Assembly (NCBI RefSeq): GCF_000515395.1
Contig: NZ_KI911782.1
Location: 5,052,070 to 5,116,069, forward strand
Source: Jiangella gansuensis DSM 44835
Lineage (GTDB): Bacteria; Actinomycetota; Actinomycetes; Jiangellales; Jiangellaceae
Length of the DNA stretch: 64,000 nt
Direction of reading: 5' to 3'
Translations under genes and position numbers: made by a program
The notes under the pieces: model-generated
What the model was told of the DNA's origin: nothing
Seen by the model: only the letters and a program-made list of their open reading frames with translations
Databases searched by the model: none
Part shown: positions 19,912 through 27,926 of the stretch, piece after piece
How the letters are laid out: each line of letters begins with the position of its first letter
How positions within the stretch are numbered: the first letter of the stretch is position 1

Positions 19912-20411
19912 GCGGTCTCCGTCAGCAGCGCCACACCCGATGCTCCGGACCACTCCGGCCGGTCCGTACCGAACACGGCGCCGAGGTCACCGAGCCCGCA
20001 CGCGGACAGCAGCGCGTCGCAAATGGCGTGCGCGGCGACGTCGCCGTCGGAGTGACCCACACAGCCGGCCGGCTCGTCCGGCCAGAGCAGCCCGGCGACC
20101 CAGCACGGCCGCCCGGGTTCGATCCGGTGGACGTCGGTACCGACGCCGACCCGCGGCGTCACAGCGTGGCCTTGGCCGACAGCACTGCCTCGGCGAGCAC
20201 GAGATCGAGCGGGCGAGTGATCTTGAACGCGTCCGGATGCCCGGGCACGACGTGGACCGGCCGCCCGAGCAGCTCGACCAGGCCGGCATCGTCGGAGACA
20301 TCAGTCGTTCCGGGATTCTCGTGTGCCCGCTCCAGCACGGCGCGGCGGAAGCCCTGTGGAGTCTGGACAGCACGCAACGCCGTCCGATCCGGAGTGGCGG
20401 TGACCCGGCCG
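19912..20411 (-). pseudogene. Truncated ispD'-ispF' copy (left 500-bp direct repeat)
   Basis: These 500 bases align without gaps to 28156-28655 at a constant offset of 8,244. I count 12 mismatches (97.6% identity). The copy contains the C-terminal ~84 codons of ispD and the N-terminal ~83 codons of ispF across their overlapping junction. The ispD part has no start and the ispF part reads into unrelated sequence, so neither is functional. The left boundary (19911/19912) abuts 107 bp of non-coding DNA after the SDR stop. The right boundary runs straight into an SDR fragment. Confidence 0.92.
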
Positions 20412-20421
20412 CCGGGCGCCA

Positions 20422-20533
20422 CCCGAGGACATCGCCGCGGCCACTGCCTATCTCGCCGGCCCCGCATCGTGTTCCGTCACGGGCACGTCCATCGCGGTCG
20501 ACGACTATGCAAGGCCTTTGGTTGCGCAAGTAG
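20422..20533 (+). pseudogene. Decayed 3' fragment of an SDR gene
   Basis: The sequence matches the last ~114 bases of the intact SDR gene (19691-19804), including the stop region (GCGCAAGTAG versus GCGCAAGTAA). There are about 15 substitutions and a 2-base deletion (roughly 85% identity). It is clearly more diverged than the adjoining ispD'/ispF' repeat, so it may come from a paralogue or be older. Homology ends at 20533, exactly where the lower-GC island begins. Confidence 0.82.
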
Positions 20534-21535
20534 GGCCGGCCCGTCCGCCGGTTCGCGGCTGCGGGCGAGCTCGCGCTCGAGACTGACGACCGTCGCGTGC
20601 CACGGGACAGGCAGCGGCGCCGCGACGGCCCAGAAGTCGTGCGCCGATCGAACCGCGGAGCTGACCCCGAGGCGGGTAGCGTCCGGCTCCAACGCCCCTA
20701 GCAAGCGCCGGACCGCGGACCCAGCGCCTCGGGCCGCGGGCGCGATCCCGCTGCCCACCAGCAGAGTCGCGGTTCGGAGTGCGTCCAGGACCGACCGGGG
20801 CGCGGAGCCAGCGAGGTCACCGAACACAAGGTTGTTCCAGTCGCCGAGAGTTCTCGCCCACGCCAGGCGCTCGAGGCCTGAGCCGAGATCGACGGCCATG
20901 CGCCGTGGATCGGCCGCATTCCACAAGAGCACGATGTCACCAAGCACGAGGTCTCGATGGCGGAACATGAGCGTTACACCCGCAACCTCACGTCGACGCC
21001 ATACCTTCAGGTGGCCGAAGAAGCTCAGGTGCCGGGCATGAAAGCCCAACCTGGACAGTACGAAAAGCCAATCGTCGACAGCCGTTGCGTACTCCTCCAC
21101 CCGACAGATCGGCTCAACACGTGAGACGTTCACGAACGAGGTCAGGTATCCGTCGAGGAGACTCCCAGCAGCATCACGCTCACCCGTGAACCGAACCACA
21201 GGCTGCACCAAGAAGCCCCGTCGATGAGTCACGGGCCGACCGTCCTTGATGAACGGGTCAAGCGCTTGCACAGCTGAGATGGCCAGTTCGGTGTCTCGGC
21301 CCCACCGAAGTGGAAGACAGTTGTCCCGGCGTACTCCACGTTCTGCGAATGCCATCTCCATTCCCAGCACGAGGTCCCGCCAAGCCGGGTTGCGGCGGGG
21401 AGCCGAGTAGGGAGCTACTCCTCGTGAATGACGGATCTCCAGGTACGCACCGTCGAGACTGAACTCCCACCTCGATCCGAGCACCCGCCGCAGCGCAGCG
21501 AGTAGCTCCTGCGTGATCGCTCCGTCAGCGATCAT
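20477..21535 (-). CDS. Class II aminoacyl-tRNA synthetase-like protein (AlaRS catalytic-core type), chimeric 3' end
   Basis: A 352-residue protein. The middle resembles the AlaRS aminoacylation core: a motif-2-like region (LVQPVVRFTGERDAAG), a helical segment in the position of the AlaRS core helices, VLLWNAADP resembling the AlaRS EIWN segment, and a convincing motif 3 (VDLGSGLERLAW; AlaRS has VDTGMGLERI). Editing and C-Ala domains are absent; AlaRS itself is over 850 residues. The ATG at 21535 overlaps the glycosyltransferase stop by 11 bp. The last ~19 codons (20477-20533) are antisense to the SDR fragment, so the natural C-terminus has been replaced. Function is unknown. Aminoacyl activation or adenylate chemistry is possible. 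Confidence 0.6.
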   Translation of the reverse strand: MIADGAITQELLAALRRVLGSRWEFSLDGAYLEIRHSRGVAPYSAPRRNPAWRDLVLGMEMAFAERGVRRDNCLPLRWGRDTELAISAVQALDPFIKDGRPVTHRRGFLVQPVVRFTGERDAAGSLLDGYLTSFVNVSRVEPICRVEEYATAVDDWLFVLSRLGFHARHLSFFGHLKVWRRREVAGVTLMFRHRDLVLGDIVLLWNAADPRRMAVDLGSGLERLAWARTLGDWNNLVFGDLAGSAPRSVLDALRTATLLVGSGIAPAARGAGSAVRRLLGALEPDATRLGVSSAVRSAHDFWAVAAPLPVPWHATVVSLERELARSREPADGPALLAQPKALHSRRPRWTCP

Positions 21536-22544
21536 TGACCGAGCATGGACTCGAAATGCCGTCTCGGGTCGAACCGCTGCAGGCCAATGGCCTGGACCTC
21601 TGTGTGGTCGAGGTCGCTCGCACGCTCGATGCATCCGCCAGGGCCCTGGCCGCGGTCTCGTCATCGGCCTCTGGCGACACGACGTTGGTGACGCCAGTGC
21701 GGTCGCACAGTGCTGCCTGCGCACAGGTCCCGTCGCGCCAGGTCAGGGCTGCCACCGGCGTGCCAGCACGTAGCGACTCGCCGAACACCGCGGCGCCGGC
21801 CTCGACGTACGTGCGCGCTTGCGTATAGACGAATACCAACCCTTCGCGCACAGCTGCGGCCTTGGCTCGCCCGCCCAGTTCACCCACCCATTTGACATGG
21901 TCCGCGAAAAAGACACGCTCTTGTCGCCGCAGGTAGGCGGAATCGAAGACCGGGCCAACGAGGTAGAGCCGCCGTCCAAGCAGCTGCGCTGCCAGGACGG
22001 CGAGATGAGGTGCCTTGTCCTCATCGATCCGCCCGAGCCACACCAGATCCGTGCCCTTGCGTGCGGCCGGCCCTTCTTCATCGAGGCCCAAGTGAACCGC
22101 CAGCTCAGCGATGGGCTGATGGATCGCATACCGCTCCATCATTTCTGGGGAGTAGCAGTACAGGCGCGATCTCTCTCCATCGAATGCAGCACGCTCGTGT
22201 GAGAAGTCTGGCGAATGCTGGAAGCTGACAACGTCGCACTCCAACTCACGCCAAGTCTGTACCCAGTCCGGCCGCGAAGGATACTCGTGTCCCACGACCA
22301 GAACGTCGTACGACGCAGCCTTGAGCGCCTTAATGAGGTCCGGATCGGCACCTGCGTCTTCGAGGCGGACGGGATTGTATCGCCAGCCCGGGAGGCCAGA
22401 ACGCCAGCCAGGGCCAACCAGGTCGACCTCGGCCCCCATATTCCGAGCGCCGACGGCGACGGCCCAGAGCCAGCGCTCGATTCCGCCGTAGCCTGACGGC
22501 GGGAACTGGTACTTGCTCGGAAAGTCACAGATTCCAACGCGCAC
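21525..22544 (-). CDS. GT4-type glycosyltransferase
   Basis: A 339-residue GT-B glycosyltransferase. The N-terminal domain has the acceptor-side loop PPSGYGGIERWLW. The C-terminal domain has DLVWLGRIDEDKAPHLAV and a nucleotide-sugar site around YVEAGAAVFGESLRAGTPVAAL, with Glu residues in the E-x7-E-like position. The start is GTG at 22544, sharing one base with the SerRS stop (TAGTG), so the genes are translationally coupled. A longer frame to 22817 only reflects SerRS antiphase coding. Donor and acceptor are unknown. It belongs to the five-gene island operon. Confidence 0.82.
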   Translation of the reverse strand: MRVGICDFPSKYQFPPSGYGGIERWLWAVAVGARNMGAEVDLVGPGWRSGLPGWRYNPVRLEDAGADPDLIKALKAASYDVLVVGHEYPSRPDWVQTWRELECDVVSFQHSPDFSHERAAFDGERSRLYCYSPEMMERYAIHQPIAELAVHLGLDEEGPAARKGTDLVWLGRIDEDKAPHLAVLAAQLLGRRLYLVGPVFDSAYLRRQERVFFADHVKWVGELGGRAKAAAVREGLVFVYTQARTYVEAGAAVFGESLRAGTPVAALTWRDGTCAQAALCDRTGVTNVVSPEADDETAARALADASSVRATSTTQRSRPLACSGSTRDGISSPCSVNDR

Positions 22545-23836
22545 TAGTCCTCCGGTTCTCCATCGGCTGAGATCCGCCGGAAGCCGGTGTACGGCGCGAG
22601 CGGCTCCGGGATGACGACCGAACCGTCTGCCTGCTGGCCCTGCTCGATCACGGCGGCCATCGTCCGGCCGATCGGCAGACCGGAGCCATTGAGCGTCGCG
22701 GCGAGTTTGATCTTTCCGTCGGCGCCGCGGGTCCGGATGTTGGCTCGCCGAGCCTGAAACGTTCCGAAGTCCGAGACCGACGAGATCTCGCGATACGTCC
22801 CCTGACTCGGAAGCCACACTTCGAGGTCATACGTCAGCTGGGCGGCGAACCCGGTGTCGCCGGCCGCGAGGATCACCACGCGGTACGCGAGACCGAGTTC
22901 CTTGAGGCACGCCTCCGCGTGGCCGATCATCTTCTGCAACTCGGCTTCCGCGTCCTCGCTCTCACAGACTCGCACCATCTCGACCTTGTCGAACTGGTGC
23001 AGCCGAATGAGACCACGTGTGTCACGACCGTAGGACCCAGCTTCCGAGCGGAAGCACGGCGTCTGCGCCGTAACCGCGATCGGAAGGTCCTTCGACTGGA
23101 TGATCTCGTCGGCGTAGAAGTTCGTCAGCGGAACCTCAGCGGTGGGTATGAGGAAAAGCTCGCGGTCCGCGACGCTGGTCTTGAACAGGTCTTCCTCGAA
23201 TTTCGGCAATTGCCCTGTTCCTGTCATCGTTTTCCGCGATACGAGGAACGGAACAGCATGCTCGATGTAGCCGTGCCGACGAGTGTGCAGGTCAAGCAGG
23301 AAGGCTGAGAGCGCGCGCTCCAGCCGGGCGCCGAGTCCACAAGCGACTCGAAAACGCGGCCCCGACAACTTCGTTGCCCGACCGAAGTCGAGCAGCCCCA
23401 GGGACTCGCCGAGCTCGACATGATCTCTAGCCTCGAAGGCGAAGACTGGAGGAACGCCGACACGACGAACCTCGACCGCGAACTCTCCCGAATCACCATC
23501 TGGCGCCCGATCATCGGGAAGATTGGGGATTCCGAGCAGAAAGTCACGCAGTTCGCTCTCGGCGCGCTCTTGGTTGCCTTCGAGATCGCGAAGCTGTTGC
23601 TTGATCTCGCGAGCGCGATCCTTCAGCTTCGAGATGTCCTCGCCTGACCGCACGGCAGTTTGGACCTCACTCGCAATGCGCTTGCTCTCCGCCCGCAGCT
23701 CGTCGACGGAACGGATCGCCCGGTTGCGTCGGGCGTGGAGGACTTCCAGCGAATTCAGATCCAATGTGTAACCACGTCGAGCAAGCCGGCGTACGGCTTC
23801 GTCACCCATGGCGATCAGGGTGCGGGCGTCATGCAT
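22544..23836 (-). CDS. Seryl-tRNA synthetase (island-encoded)
   Basis: A full-length 430-residue SerRS. It has the N-terminal tRNA-binding coiled coil (about residues 30-105), the serine-sensing TAEVPLTN loop, motif 2 (CFRSEAGSYGRDTRGLIRLHQFDKVE) and motif 3 (NGSGLPIGRTMAAVIE). No active-site residue is obviously missing, unlike the truncated SerRS-like amino acid:carrier protein ligases. It sits inside a biosynthetic-looking operon, which suggests a second SerRS. Known roles of such copies are seryl-tRNA supply to tRNA-dependent natural-product steps (valanimycin VlmL) or self-resistance to SerRS inhibitors (albomycin). AAGGA precedes the ATG. Confidence 0.9.
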   Translation of the reverse strand: MHDARTLIAMGDEAVRRLARRGYTLDLNSLEVLHARRNRAIRSVDELRAESKRIASEVQTAVRSGEDISKLKDRAREIKQQLRDLEGNQERAESELRDFLLGIPNLPDDRAPDGDSGEFAVEVRRVGVPPVFAFEARDHVELGESLGLLDFGRATKLSGPRFRVACGLGARLERALSAFLLDLHTRRHGYIEHAVPFLVSRKTMTGTGQLPKFEEDLFKTSVADRELFLIPTAEVPLTNFYADEIIQSKDLPIAVTAQTPCFRSEAGSYGRDTRGLIRLHQFDKVEMVRVCESEDAEAELQKMIGHAEACLKELGLAYRVVILAAGDTGFAAQLTYDLEVWLPSQGTYREISSVSDFGTFQARRANIRTRGADGKIKLAATLNGSGLPIGRTMAAVIEQGQQADGSVVIPEPLAPYTGFRRISADGEPED

Positions 23837-23847
23837 GTGAAGGGTCC

Positions 23848-24534
23848 TTACGCGCTAGGCGGTGCAGGTCGGTCGAAGGTAGCAAGGTTCTGAGCAGCAC
23901 CGCTCACGCGCTTGGCCCGATCGGCGCTACGTCGATCACGTAGTCGATCCAGCTCCAACGTGCACCGGAGGGTTTTCACCACAGCGAACAGGTCCGGATC
24001 GCTCAGGGCGAATGGCCGCACGTACGGAGACTCGGGGAAGAAGGCCGGCATTCGCTCCGAGCGAACGCGCCCTCCCGCCCACAACACCATGGAGACGAGA
24101 AGGCCATGTGCGACCAAAACGCGCGGCGCCGGCCGGAGGAGGGCGCCGGCCAGGCCGGCCACCATCCGGCTCATGGCCTCGCGCTGAGATTCGATCGACC
24201 CCGGCGGACGGTCGCCGCCTCCATGGGCTCGCAGCCAAGCTGCGTAATCCAGGAACGTATGACCCTCGAAGTCGCCGTAGTCCAGTTCGTTCAGCCGCCG
24301 GTCTACGACCACCATGCCCGATGCCTGTCCCTTGAGGTGCGAGGCAGTCTGCTGAGCTCGCGGGAACTGGCTGGTGACCCACGTCTGAACGCGAGAGATG
24401 GGAAGCTCTCGCGACACTTGCCGACAGGATCGGACCCCTAGCTCACTGAGGAGGACCGTCCGTGCCGGGTCACCGTTCACCAGGTACTGCCTGCTCATCT
24501 CGGTTTCCGCGTGCCGTAGGAGATACGTCGTCAT
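23848..24534 (-). CDS. Histidine phosphatase (phosphoglycerate mutase-like) superfamily protein
   Basis: A 228-residue branch-1 histidine phosphatase. The catalytic RHAE motif is in YLLRHAETEMSR, the second Arg in SQFPRAQQTA, the acid Glu in LNELDYGDFEG, and the second His in VLVAHGLL. All key residues are present, so it is probably active as a phosphatase on a small phosphorylated metabolite. The ATG at 24534 follows the SAM synthetase stop by two bases; a start at 24549 would overlap it. SerRS starts 11 bp downstream. Its substrate is unknown. Confidence 0.85.
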   Translation of the reverse strand: MTTYLLRHAETEMSRQYLVNGDPARTVLLSELGVRSCRQVSRELPISRVQTWVTSQFPRAQQTASHLKGQASGMVVVDRRLNELDYGDFEGHTFLDYAAWLRAHGGGDRPPGSIESQREAMSRMVAGLAGALLRPAPRVLVAHGLLVSMVLWAGGRVRSERMPAFFPESPYVRPFALSDPDLFAVVKTLRCTLELDRLRDRRSADRAKRVSGAAQNLATFDRPAPPSA

Positions 24535-24536
24535 GG

Positions 24537-25784
24537 TCAGCTCAAACACAGTCCGTCGAAAACGATCTCCTCGGTCAGCGCAGGAAATTCGCCGAGCGTT
24601 TCAGCGACCAAGGCTTCGACTTTTTCAGCTTCTATCTCGGTCGCCGACAGCCGAATCAGGATGCGCCACGGTCGATCGAGTCTCTGGCCGGTCCGACTCA
24701 CGAGATGGACCTCCGCATGGCCATCGGTCAGCTCATGCAACCTTCGTGCGAGTCGCCCTGCTGCAACGTTATAGAGCTTGCCGACGTGATAGACGGGGTT
24801 CTTCCCGCTCGCACCTTCTAGATTCATCGGCCGCAGCGGCGTGATGAGCCCGTTGACGCGGTTACCGCGCCCCACTACGCCTTCATCGCCTGATTCGATC
24901 GAGCTGCCTGTATATGTCAAGTAGATCTCGTCCTTCTCGAGGACGTCCCGCGCGTTGAGCTGGAAGCTCACATCTGCTCCGGCCAACCTGAGCGCCGCCA
25001 ACCGATAGCACTCAGCAAGCACGCTTTCGGCGTTCTGCACGTACTCGCTGCGGCTGGCCACATGGCGCGACTTCTGCGGAACGCACAGCACGACGTCAGC
25101 AGCTTCCCCATCCCAATAGCCCATGAGCTTCACGTCGGATCCGCACCATGCGTTCGCGCGCGCGAAGTCGCCGCCGGACAAGCTATCGACCAGCTCCCGG
25201 ACAAATGATTCGAACAGGGATTCCGGGGCCCACCCTGTCCCAAGCGACGTGTCGTTCGACAAGCGGACTCTCCGCTCACGTAGATCCTCAAGCGACCGCG
25301 GACTGAACCAGCGACTACGTTCGGGAACCGCGTCGCCGGTCAGCACGGCGCCGGGACTCGGATTACTGGTGATGTTGTGCACGATGTCGAGGTGATCCGA
25401 AACCTCTGGGAGCCGCTCGGAGAAGAAGTCGCGCACCTCGGAATCCACGATCTCGGCGACCGGAATGCGCCGTTCGCCACACTTGGCGGCCGCTCGACCG
25501 TTGACTAGGACCCGCACCGGCGAGGTCATGCATCCACCCGCGTAACGGACCTCGCTGGCGCCTCCGAGCAACGCGAGCTTGTCGAAGTTGTGATGGAGCA
25601 CGGCACCGAACCGCTCCATCGTGTACCGGCTGTATGCACGAGACAGCCTCTCCGCCAAGTGATCGGCAAGGGTGTCCGGATGCCCCAGACCCTTGCGCTC
25701 AACGATCGTCGTGGCGGCCGGCTTCTGCATTCCCGTCTCGATGAACAGGTGGCTTTCACCTGCGATTGTCGTGGTCTTTGGCAT
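24537..25784 (-). CDS. Methionine adenosyltransferase, archaeal type
   Basis: A 415-residue protein matching the archaeal S-adenosylmethionine synthetase family rather than bacterial MetK. It has VERKGLGHPDTLADHLAERL near the start, HHNFDK, and a long diagnostic segment (GRGNRVNGLITPLRPMNLEGASGKNPVYHVGKLYNVAA at about residues 310-350, quoted here by its parts GNRVNGLITP and GKNPVYHVGK). It makes SAM from methionine and ATP. Archaeal-type copies in actinobacteria are accessory. It is the first gene of the island operon (GGAG before the ATG). No methyltransferase or radical-SAM consumer is encoded alongside. Confidence 0.88.
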   Translation of the reverse strand: MPKTTTIAGESHLFIETGMQKPAATTIVERKGLGHPDTLADHLAERLSRAYSRYTMERFGAVLHHNFDKLALLGGASEVRYAGGCMTSPVRVLVNGRAAAKCGERRIPVAEIVDSEVRDFFSERLPEVSDHLDIVHNITSNPSPGAVLTGDAVPERSRWFSPRSLEDLRERRVRLSNDTSLGTGWAPESLFESFVRELVDSLSGGDFARANAWCGSDVKLMGYWDGEAADVVLCVPQKSRHVASRSEYVQNAESVLAECYRLAALRLAGADVSFQLNARDVLEKDEIYLTYTGSSIESGDEGVVGRGNRVNGLITPLRPMNLEGASGKNPVYHVGKLYNVAAGRLARRLHELTDGHAEVHLVSRTGQRLDRPWRILIRLSATEIEAEKVEALVAETLGEFPALTEEIVFDGLCLS

Positions 25785-26005
25785 GGCGCACTCCGTCCGG
25801 AGGTCAGCTACGGTCCGTGGAGGACGATGGGCCCTGGTCGTCCAGCAGAAGGCACTCGATGTTGTGCCGCTGATTCGAGTGTCGCCCGCACGGATGCCAT
25901 CCGAGAAGGTACCGGCACCGCACCAGCACCGAACTTTCGCCGAACTGACCGCAGCGGTCCGACGCCGTTGCTGGATGCATTCGGCCCCAGTGCGATGCTT
26001 GCCGG

Positions 26006-26776
26006 ATGGCTCAGCTGAACGGGAAGCCGATCGGAGTCGAGCAGCTCAAGGCTCTGGCCCTGGTCCCCTACGGGCATTTCACATCGATGCGGGTCGACGG
26101 AGCAGGGGTCCGGGGATTGTCACTGCACCTCAAGCGACTCGTGAAGGACTGCGAAACGCTCTTCGGCACCACGCTCGACCCGCAGCGCCTTCGCGACCTC
26201 GCCCGAATGGCGCTGCCGTCTCCCTCGTGCGTGCTGCGCCTCACGATCTTCGACCCAGGCATCGACCTCGGGCATCCCGCCACGGCAACGGATCCACACG
26301 TCCTAGTGACAGCCCGTCCGGCCGCGCGCGCGACGCCACCGCCTCTCCGGGTTCAGACCAGGCGCTACGTCAGGGATCTGCCTCAGGTGAAGAGTGTCGG
26401 GCTCTTCGGGACGCTGTTCCATCGCCGCGCTGCCCAACAGAACGGATTCGACGATGCGCTATTCCTCGACGAGCGATCCTGCGTCTCGGAGGGCGGCACC
26501 TGGAACGTGGGATTCATCCACGACGACGAGGTGATCTGGCCGCAAGCGGAGTGCCTGGCCGGCGTGACGATGCGATTGCTCCAAGACGCCTGCGCCCACC
26601 GCTTGTCGCCAATTCAGCACAGCGACATCCGCAGGATGAGCGCCGCGTTCGCCACGAATGCCGCCATCGGCGTCCGCCCTATCGCCAGTATCGATGACAC
26701 CGCGATGTCCCCAACACATCCGAAGATCACGGCGTTACAGCGGGCCTACGTCAGCGTGCCGAACGAACCCTTGTAG
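26006..26776 (+). CDS. Class IV PLP-dependent aminotransferase family protein
   Basis: A 256-residue fold-type IV PLP protein. The PLP lysine is in LPQVKSVGLFG, and the phosphate/cofactor-holding glutamate is in the CVSEGGTWNVGFI loop (compare TEGxxxN in BCAT and aminodeoxychorismate lyase). It could be an aminotransferase or a PLP lyase. The gene diverges from the SAM synthetase operon across a 221-bp intergenic region and probably belongs to the same system. No clear Shine-Dalgarno is seen. GATGCT ends six bases before the ATG. Confidence 0.8.
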   Translation: MAQLNGKPIGVEQLKALALVPYGHFTSMRVDGAGVRGLSLHLKRLVKDCETLFGTTLDPQRLRDLARMALPSPSCVLRLTIFDPGIDLGHPATATDPHVLVTARPAARATPPPLRVQTRRYVRDLPQVKSVGLFGTLFHRRAAQQNGFDDALFLDERSCVSEGGTWNVGFIHDDEVIWPQAECLAGVTMRLLQDACAHRLSPIQHSDIRRMSAAFATNAAIGVRPIASIDDTAMSPTHPKITALQRAYVSVPNEPL

Positions 26777-26839
26777 TGGACAGCGCCACGACCGCCATGC
26801 GATGATCATCGGCTCTGTTGACCCGCCCGAGGAGTATCG

Positions 26840-27769
26840 GTGGCCACAGTGGAACGGTGGACTGGACGAGAGACACGGGCCCTACGCGAGGCCCAACGCA
26901 TGAGCGTGACGGCATTTGCTGCTCACCTCGGAGTCAGCGATCGCATGGTCTCCAAGTGGGAATCCCGCGGCGATACGATCAAGATCCGGCCGGTCAATCA
27001 GGCTGCCTTGGACACCGCACTCGCCACGTCGCCACCGGATGCCCACGCGAGGTTCGTGAGGCTCGCGGGCCCTCATGGCTGTGTTCTCGACGACACCCCA
27101 TTCCCCGGCCGTTCCGTGATCGCAACCTCGCACCAGATCCGGCACCATGTCGATGCCAAACAGATGGTGCTCGTCGCCGGCGGCCCTTATCCTGCCGGTG
27201 ACGGTCGAGCACCCGTCGACGTCGATGCCTTCTACCTCGACGTCCACCCGGTGACGAACGTGGAGTACGAACGCTTCGTCACAGCCACCAAGCATCCCGC
27301 ACCAAAGCACTGGCGCCGGTTGCCCTCGCTGGCCCACGTATCGGAGCACCCAGTGGTGTTTGTCTCGTGGCACGACGCGACCGCTTACGCGACATGGGCG
27401 GGCAAGAAGCTGCCGACAGCAGAGCAATGGGAGAAGGCCGCACGTGGCATCGACGGCGGCCGATATCCGTGGGGCGATCAGAGGACGCCAGCCAAATGCA
27501 ATACGCGTGAGAGCGGAATCGGCGGCACCTCACCCGTTACCAGATTCCACAGCGGCGTCAGCCCGTACGGTGCCTACGACATGTGCGGCAACACCTGGGA
27601 GTGGACGTCAACGCGCTCCGAGCCGACGAGGTACGAACTCAAGGGAGGCGCTTGGACAAGCCCCTTCGCGCGTATCGATCCGGCGACCTTCAACGACGCA
27701 TCGGCCGACATGCTCGACGATGACACGGGGTTTCGCTGCGTCGTCCGGCTCGACGAGCTTCCGGACTGA
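26840..27769 (+). CDS. XRE helix-turn-helix fused to SUMF1 (formylglycine-generating-enzyme-like) domain
   Basis: A 309-residue fusion. Residues ~8-65 form an XRE-type helix-turn-helix (MSVTAFAAHLGVSDRMVSKWESRG). From ~110 a complete SUMF1 domain begins (VLVAGGPYPAG), with YLDVHPVTNVEYERFV, PVVFVSWHDATAYATWAGKKLPTAEQWEKAA, CGNTWEWTS and a terminal GFRCVVRL. The paired catalytic cysteines of true formylglycine-generating enzymes are not visible, and no sulfatase or DinB domain accompanies it. It may be a ligand-sensing regulator of the island. GAGGA precedes the GTG at 26840. Confidence 0.8.
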   Translation: MATVERWTGRETRALREAQRMSVTAFAAHLGVSDRMVSKWESRGDTIKIRPVNQAALDTALATSPPDAHARFVRLAGPHGCVLDDTPFPGRSVIATSHQIRHHVDAKQMVLVAGGPYPAGDGRAPVDVDAFYLDVHPVTNVEYERFVTATKHPAPKHWRRLPSLAHVSEHPVVFVSWHDATAYATWAGKKLPTAEQWEKAARGIDGGRYPWGDQRTPAKCNTRESGIGGTSPVTRFHSGVSPYGAYDMCGNTWEWTSTRSEPTRYELKGGAWTSPFARIDPATFNDASADMLDDDTGFRCVVRLDELPD

Positions 27770-27926
27770 GCCGTGCGCTGAGGATGATCCCAATGCCGAC
27801 CGTCGCGACCCTCGACGGAGGGAACCGACGACGGCCCCAGTTCGATGCATCTTCGAACTCGGACAGGAATGCGTCGCGACCGCGATGCAACGGGCGCGGT
27901 GGCACGAGCCGGGCGCCTACCCAGCG

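Noticed and set aside
22520-26776. Hydrazine-type (MetRS-cupin) or PEARL peptide-ligase natural-product pathway.
   Set aside because: No MetRS-like, cupin, lanthipeptide dehydratase-like or precursor peptide gene is present. The synthetase homologues are of Ser and Ala type.
26840-27769. Ergothioneine EgtB or sulfatase-activating enzyme.
   Set aside because: No DinB-like N-terminal domain, no paired cysteines, and no sulfatase or egt genes nearby.
20534-27776. Classical integrative element or prophage.
   Set aside because: No integrase, transposase, phage or conjugation gene, and no tRNA att-type repeat. The flanking repeat is of housekeeping genes.
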